Shown in pieces: positions 60,237 to 64,000 of a DNA stretch of 64,000 nt. Position numbers and translations under genes: made by a program. The notes below the pieces were generated by a model, which was not told the origin of the DNA, did no database searches, and saw only the letters and a program-made list of their open reading frames with translations. Source of the DNA: Stenotrophomonas maltophilia (lineage in GTDB: Bacteria > Pseudomonadota > Gammaproteobacteria > Xanthomonadales > Xanthomonadaceae); assembly GCF_004684085.1 (NCBI RefSeq), contig NZ_SRHZ01000029.1, forward strand, positions 1 through 64,000, given 5' to 3'. The first letter of the stretch is position 1. Every line of letters starts with the position of its first letter.

Positions 60237-61343
60237 ATGCCTCACACTCCCCCCGCCTACGACCACGATGTGGTCATCGTCGGCGCCAGTTTCGCCGGTG
60301 CCGCCTGCGCGTTGGCCGCTGCCCAATACGGCCTGCGCGTCTGCGTGCTGGAACGCAAGGCTGACCCCGGCGAGCGCCTGCACACCACCGGCATCGTGGT
60401 GAAAGAGGCGACGGAGCAGACCTGGCTGGGACGCATGCCCGAGCATCTGGTGCAGCGGGTCGCAAACGTACGCCTGTATTCGCCCAACCTGCACAGCGTG
60501 TTGCTGGCCGCGCCGGGCTATTACTTCCTCACCACCGATACGCCGAACCTGATGCGCTGGCTGGCCAGCGAGCTGCGCGCGAATGGTGTCGACCTGCGCC
60601 TGCAGCAGTCCTTTACCGACGCGCATCGCAGTGGTGACGGCTGGCAGGTGGAAGGGGCAGGGCGATGCGCCTATCTGGTCGGCGCTGACGGCGCACGCTC
60701 ACGCGTTGCCCAGCGCACCGGGCTCGGCCTGGTGCGTGACAACATCTACGGCGTCGAGCGTGAGTTCGCCGGCCTGCGATTGCCGCAGGGCGATGCACTG
60801 CATTGCTTCGTCAGCAAGCGCTACGCGCCGGGCTACATCGGCTGGGTCGCGCAGAATCCAACCGGCCTGCAGGTCGGGTTGGCGCTGCGCCATGATCCGC
60901 AAAGGGTGAGGCCGCCGGACATTGAGGGTTTCCTCGATCACGTGCGCGATGTGGTTGGCATTCCGCCTTCGGCGCGTCCTTCGGCCACCCGCGCAGGGCT
61001 GGTGCCCTGCGGGCGGCCGGATGGGCCGTTCACCGGCCAACGCGTGATCCTGACCGGCGACGCGGCAGGCATCGTCTCGCCGCTGTCCGCCGGGGGCATC
61101 CACTCCTCGTGGCGGCACGGCTGGGCGGTCGGTGATGCCATCGGCCGCCATCTGCGTGGCACCGGTCCACAGCCTGAGCGGGTGGCGCGGCAGGTGGCGC
61201 CGGCATTCCATGGCAAGCGCCTGCTGCGCTGGGCGATGGATCATCTGCAGGCCGACTGGCCACTCGATGCGCTGCTGCATACGGCGGCCGCGCGGCGCAT
61301 CGCCGAGCAGGTCTACTTCCACCGCCGTGGCCTGCGCACGTGA
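60237..61343 (+). CDS. FAD-dependent oxidoreductase, geranylgeranyl-reductase/UbiH-like
   Basis: 368 residues. N-terminal FAD motif VVIVGASFAGAACALAAA, middle motif YLVGADGARSRVAQRTG and C-terminal GDAAGIVSPLSAGGIHSSW match the group that holds geranylgeranyl reductases and tryptophan-halogenase-like monooxygenases. The substrate is unknown. It follows the NDH-2-like gene by 133 bp and may share control with it. AGGA precedes the ATG by about 10 bp. Confidence 0.85.
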   Translation: MPHTPPAYDHDVVIVGASFAGAACALAAAQYGLRVCVLERKADPGERLHTTGIVVKEATEQTWLGRMPEHLVQRVANVRLYSPNLHSVLLAAPGYYFLTTDTPNLMRWLASELRANGVDLRLQQSFTDAHRSGDGWQVEGAGRCAYLVGADGARSRVAQRTGLGLVRDNIYGVEREFAGLRLPQGDALHCFVSKRYAPGYIGWVAQNPTGLQVGLALRHDPQRVRPPDIEGFLDHVRDVVGIPPSARPSATRAGLVPCGRPDGPFTGQRVILTGDAAGIVSPLSAGGIHSSWRHGWAVGDAIGRHLRGTGPQPERVARQVAPAFHGKRLLRWAMDHLQADWPLDALLHTAAARRIAEQVYFHRRGLRT

Positions 61344-61398
61344 AGGGAGCAGGCAGGGGCGCCTGAACGCTGTCATTCACTTCACGTGAAAATTCCTG

Positions 61399-61427
61399 TT
61401 GACGCCGTGCAGCAATATCGACACAAT
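61399..61427 (+). promoter_or_regulatory. tRNA-Gly promoter 2
   Basis: TTGACG (61399-61404), 17-bp spacer, CACAAT (61422-61427), 32 bp before the tRNA. Confidence 0.8.
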
Positions 61428-61459
61428 AGCGCTCCTTCGACGCAGGTCGAACGAAATCT

Positions 61460-61535
<76 letters not shown>

Positions 61536-61547
61536 GATTCAAGAAAA

Positions 61548-61571
61548 ACGCTCCCGCAAGGGGGCGTTTTT
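61548..61571 (+). terminator. tRNA-Gly terminator 2
   Basis: ACGCTCCC-GCAA-GGGGGCGT followed by TTTTT, 13 bp after the tRNA. It also faces the minus-strand gene that ends at 61603. Confidence 0.9.
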
Positions 61572-61602
61572 CGTTTGTCACACCGGTTGCACCACTGCCG
61601 CG

Positions 61603-61950
61603 CTAGCGTGCCTTGCCGGGCAGGGCGCTGCACCAGGTCCGGGCATCCTGCCGGTCGAATCCGGGGCAACGGTTGTCCTGCCGGATGTAGACGTAGGGAA
61701 CGTCATCTTCGTAGGTGAAGTGGTAGTAGTAGGTTCGATCCATCCCGTACGACCAGTAGTTCGTCGAGCCCTGGTTGATGGCATACGGCTCGAAGGTGAA
61801 GATCGAAGATTCACCGGGAATGAAGTTGCTGCGCTCCATCAGTAGCAGCATGGCGTTCGAGACCAGTGGGGTGGTCAGAACGAGCACGATCACACCGACA
61901 ATCGCTGTCGTGATCGAGCCAATCAACAGCCAGCGGCGGGGATGATTCAC
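61603..61950 (-). CDS. Hypothetical membrane protein
   Basis: 115 residues from GTG 61950. One membrane helix (WLLIGSITTAIVGVIVLVL) is followed by a periplasmic region with many aromatics (YWSYGMDRTYYYHFTYED) and two Cys (DNRCPGFDRQ and TWCSALP). Upstream in-frame Met codons exist but would add a stretch that mirrors the opposite-strand efflux gene and so are doubtful. No family recognised. Confidence 0.6.
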   Translation of the reverse strand: MNHPRRWLLIGSITTAIVGVIVLVLTTPLVSNAMLLLMERSNFIPGESSIFTFEPYAINQGSTNYWSYGMDRTYYYHFTYEDDVPYVYIRQDNRCPGFDRQDARTWCSALPGKAR

Positions 61951-62140
61951 GGTCGGGCAGCATCGAAGCAAGGCAGTGCCGCAATGTGCAATACGCCATG
62001 AAAGCCGTCCAGTGTTCCGTGCCGGGAACGCATTGAAAGCGTAGTGAAAGACTGGGCCGGCGTTGCCTGAACCGCACGCGTGCTGTGACCTTTTTCGGAC
62101 GATTTCTCCATGTTCGCTCCACAATCGCACGGTAGCCTTC

Positions 62141-63604
62141 ATGCTCCTTCTACACGTTGGCGGGCTGGTGGTCAGGCGTATCACTTCAGTGGCAGTGCCC
62201 AGGACAGGGCGCGGAATCTCCCTGCAGGCAGTGCTGCGCCCTGGCGCGTTGTTGGCAACCCTGGCCCTGGCCGGCTGCATGTCGGTGCCGGTCCCGGACC
62301 TGCCTGACCGCACACCCAGCGCCTGGGCCCAGGTGCCGCAGGGGCAGGGCGTGATGGTGGATGCCAGGCAGTGGTGGAAAGTGCTGTCCGACCCGTCGCT
62401 GGATGGCCTGGTCGATCAGGCTGTTGCCGGCAACCTCGACCTGCAGCAGGCGACCCTTCGCCTGCAGGCCGTACGCATCGTCGCCGGCACCTCCGATTCG
62501 CGTTTCCTGCCGGAGATCACGGCCAGCGCCAAGCAGGTGCAGGACGCCGCCGCAGTCGATACCTATTTCCATGCCGGCATCGAAGCGATCTGGGACCTGG
62601 GCCTGTTCGGCGCTGCCGAGAGTGCGCAGCTGAGTGCGCAGGCATCGGCCGGCAATGCCGAGGCACTGCGCAATGCCGCGCAGGTGGCTGTGATTGCCGA
62701 TGTGGTGCGCAACTATCTGGACCTGACGGTGGCACAAGCCCAGCAGGACCTGCTGGCCCGGCAGCAGACCGTGGATGACCGCGGCGAACAGTTGGCCCTG
62801 GTCCGCCAGCGTCTGCGCCTGGATGAGCCGGGCGAGCTGGATCGCCTGCGTGCACGCCAGGCCGCGACCCGCGCCGCCATCGCACAGGCCCGGGAAAACG
62901 CCAACAACGCGGCCCGCGCGCTGGCATTGCTGCTGGGCCGCGATGGCCCGGATCCGGCCTGGCGCGCGTATCGCACGCCGCCGAAGCTGGGCACGTTCTC
63001 GCTGCAGCAGGTGCCCGCGGATCTGTTGCGCCATCGGCCGCAGATCCTGCTGGCCGAATCGGAGGTGATGCAGGCTGCGGCCAGCAAGGGCTCGGCGCGC
63101 GCCGCGATGTATCCGCGGGTCAGCCTCGGCGGCTCCATCCTGTACGCCTACAACCTTACCCAGAATGCACGCTCCAATTCCGATTCCAGTCCGTCGATCG
63201 GCCCGTATGTCGATATTCCGCTGTGGGACTGGGGCCAGCGTCGCGCGCGTTTCCATGCCGATGAGAAGCAGCTGGACGCGGCGCTGCTCGGGTATCGCAA
63301 AGCGGTGCTGGAAGGCGTGAGCGAAGTGGAAGGCGCGCTGGGCAGCCTGGCGCGCCAGGACAGCAGCATCCAGTCGCTGCGTGTGGCCAATGATGCTGCC
63401 GGCCAGCAGGTCAAGCGCCAGGCCCGGCAGGTGCAGCTCGGCCTGTCCAGCGAGTTTGATGGGTTGGACACGCAGCGTGCCGCACTGGCGTCGCAGGCGG
63501 ATCTGATCGGTGCGCAGGGCGCACGCGTGCTCGCGTTTGCTTCGCTGTACCGCGCGCTTGGCGGTGCACCGCTGCCGGCCGAGGGTGAGGGCGAACAGCA
63601 ATGA
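62141..63604 (+). CDS. Outer membrane efflux lipoprotein (TolC/OprM-NodT type)
   Basis: 487 residues from ATG 62141; a later GTG (about 62204) is also possible. A lipoprotein signal with lipobox LALAGC is followed by the paired OEP domains with long coiled-coil helices (ALRNAAQVAVIADVVRNYLD, LEGVSEVEGALGSLARQ). It forms the outer membrane channel of a tripartite pump or exporter. It overlaps the following FtsX-type permease gene by 4 bp, so it likely serves that ABC system. Confidence 0.88.
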   Translation: MLLLHVGGLVVRRITSVAVPRTGRGISLQAVLRPGALLATLALAGCMSVPVPDLPDRTPSAWAQVPQGQGVMVDARQWWKVLSDPSLDGLVDQAVAGNLDLQQATLRLQAVRIVAGTSDSRFLPEITASAKQVQDAAAVDTYFHAGIEAIWDLGLFGAAESAQLSAQASAGNAEALRNAAQVAVIADVVRNYLDLTVAQAQQDLLARQQTVDDRGEQLALVRQRLRLDEPGELDRLRARQAATRAAIAQARENANNAARALALLLGRDGPDPAWRAYRTPPKLGTFSLQQVPADLLRHRPQILLAESEVMQAAASKGSARAAMYPRVSLGGSILYAYNLTQNARSNSDSSPSIGPYVDIPLWDWGQRRARFHADEKQLDAALLGYRKAVLEGVSEVEGALGSLARQDSSIQSLRVANDAAGQQVKRQARQVQLGLSSEFDGLDTQRAALASQADLIGAQGARVLAFASLYRALGGAPLPAEGEGEQQ

Positions 63605-64000
63605 TCGCGCTGGCCCGCAAGACCCTGGCCTATGAGTGGCGCCGGTTCCTGCCGGTAGTGCTGGCGATGTGTTTCGCCGGCGTGCTGCTGATCGTGCAGG
63701 CCGCACTGGTGTTGGGTATCTTCGGTACTGCCGCGATCTACGTGAAGGCATCTTCGGCCGACATCTGGGCCGGCTTCCCCGGCACCCAGAGCGTCAACTA
63801 CGGACACGCGATCAGCGCGGATGTCGAAAGCCATCTGCGCATGGACCCGGATGTCACCCGCGTCGAACCCTACGAATGGGTTGATGGCGAGTGGCGTTCC
63901 AGTGCGCAGGGCACCGGCAACGTGTCAGTTTACCTGTCCGGCATCTCCACCCGCGACGACGCGATGATGTTCGCGCGCATCCTGCCCGCCGACTTGCGCG
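63601..64000 (+). CDS. FtsX-type ABC permease (partial)
   Basis: Only the first 133 residues are in the window; the gene runs off the right edge. Start MIALARKTLAYEWRRFLPVV, then a membrane helix (VLAMCFAGVLLIVQAALVLG) and a periplasmic part starting KASSADIWAGFPGTQS, typical of MacB/DevC/FtsX-like permeases. It overlaps the efflux lipoprotein gene. The ATPase and adaptor would be expected just beyond. Confidence 0.85.
   Translation, partial: MIALARKTLAYEWRRFLPVVLAMCFAGVLLIVQAALVLGIFGTAAIYVKASSADIWAGFPGTQSVNYGHAISADVESHLRMDPDVTRVEPYEWVDGEWRSSAQGTGNVSVYLSGISTRDDAMMFARILPADLR

Overview
The window looks like chromosome of a high-GC gammaproteobacterium of the Xanthomonadaceae, most likely Stenotrophomonas (S. 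maltophilia complex). The reasons are the many short hairpin repeats that begin with GTAG (the SMAG repeats known from S. maltophilia), Xanthomonad gene orders (petABC-sspAB; exbBD-msbA-lpxK-kdsB-uvrC-pgsA; fimT-pilVWXY1-pilE), and an Oar-like outer membrane receptor. Nearly every base is accounted for by housekeeping genes. There is no CRISPR array, prophage or insertion sequence.

Layout. 0-6.7 kb (minus): phoH, ybeY, two or three unknown genes, corC, a DUF4105/Lnb-like membrane protein and corA. A 480-bp gap (6.66-7.14 kb) carries two copies of a 105-bp non-coding element. 7.1-10.1 kb (plus): a HlyD lipoprotein / ABC ATPase / ABC-2 permease exporter that separates phoH from miaB. 10.2-13.5 kb: miaB, a glutathione transferase and a divergent WYL regulator. 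13.5-18.6 kb: a lytic transglycosylase, the cytochrome bc1 operon petABC, and sspA-sspB. 18.7-25.4 kb: two unknown exported or membrane proteins, Trm112-nadC, purE-purK, an AhpD-like protein, sodB, grxD and a degenerate SDR protein. 25.6-30.5 kb: the Oar-like receptor, a candidate small RNA, and ppnN. 30.7-37.6 kb: the minor pilin / PilY1 / PilE operon, ending at tRNA-Asn. 37.8-42.7 kb: an isolated FimT-like pseudopilin, uvrB, two identical tRNA-Val genes, small unknown proteins and a MipA-like protein. 42.9-44.9 kb: a two-component system. 44.9-56.4 kb: a tightly packed run comEC-exbB-exbD-msbA-lpxK-kdsB-LMW phosphatase-NHL protein-uvrC-pgsA. 56.4-58 kb: a repeat cluster, tRNA-Gly and a lower-GC islet with an orphan SMI1/KNR4-like gene. 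58-61.5 kb: an Rrf2 regulator, two FAD oxidoreductases and a second tRNA-Gly. 61.6-64 kb: a small membrane protein, an outer membrane efflux lipoprotein and the start of an FtsX-type ABC permease.

How the genes work together. The envelope dominates: lipid A / Kdo production and export (msbA, lpxK, kdsB), energy transduction (exbBD), phospholipid synthesis (pgsA), type IV pili and DNA uptake (pilE, minor pilins, pilY1, comEC), and two export systems. Respiration (petABC, an NDH-2-like enzyme), oxidative stress (sodB, grxD, AhpD-like, GST) and DNA repair (uvrB, uvrC) make up most of the rest.

Most worth a second look: the duplicated 105-bp element at 6756-7072, the Lnb-like gene placed next to corC where enterobacteria have lnt, the 17-bp perfect inverted repeat before the NDH-2-like gene with a matching half site at the Rrf2 gene, a small-RNA candidate at 28967-29062, and the tRNA-Gly islet with a relic terminator. 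All product names come from reading the translated sequence; no database search was run.
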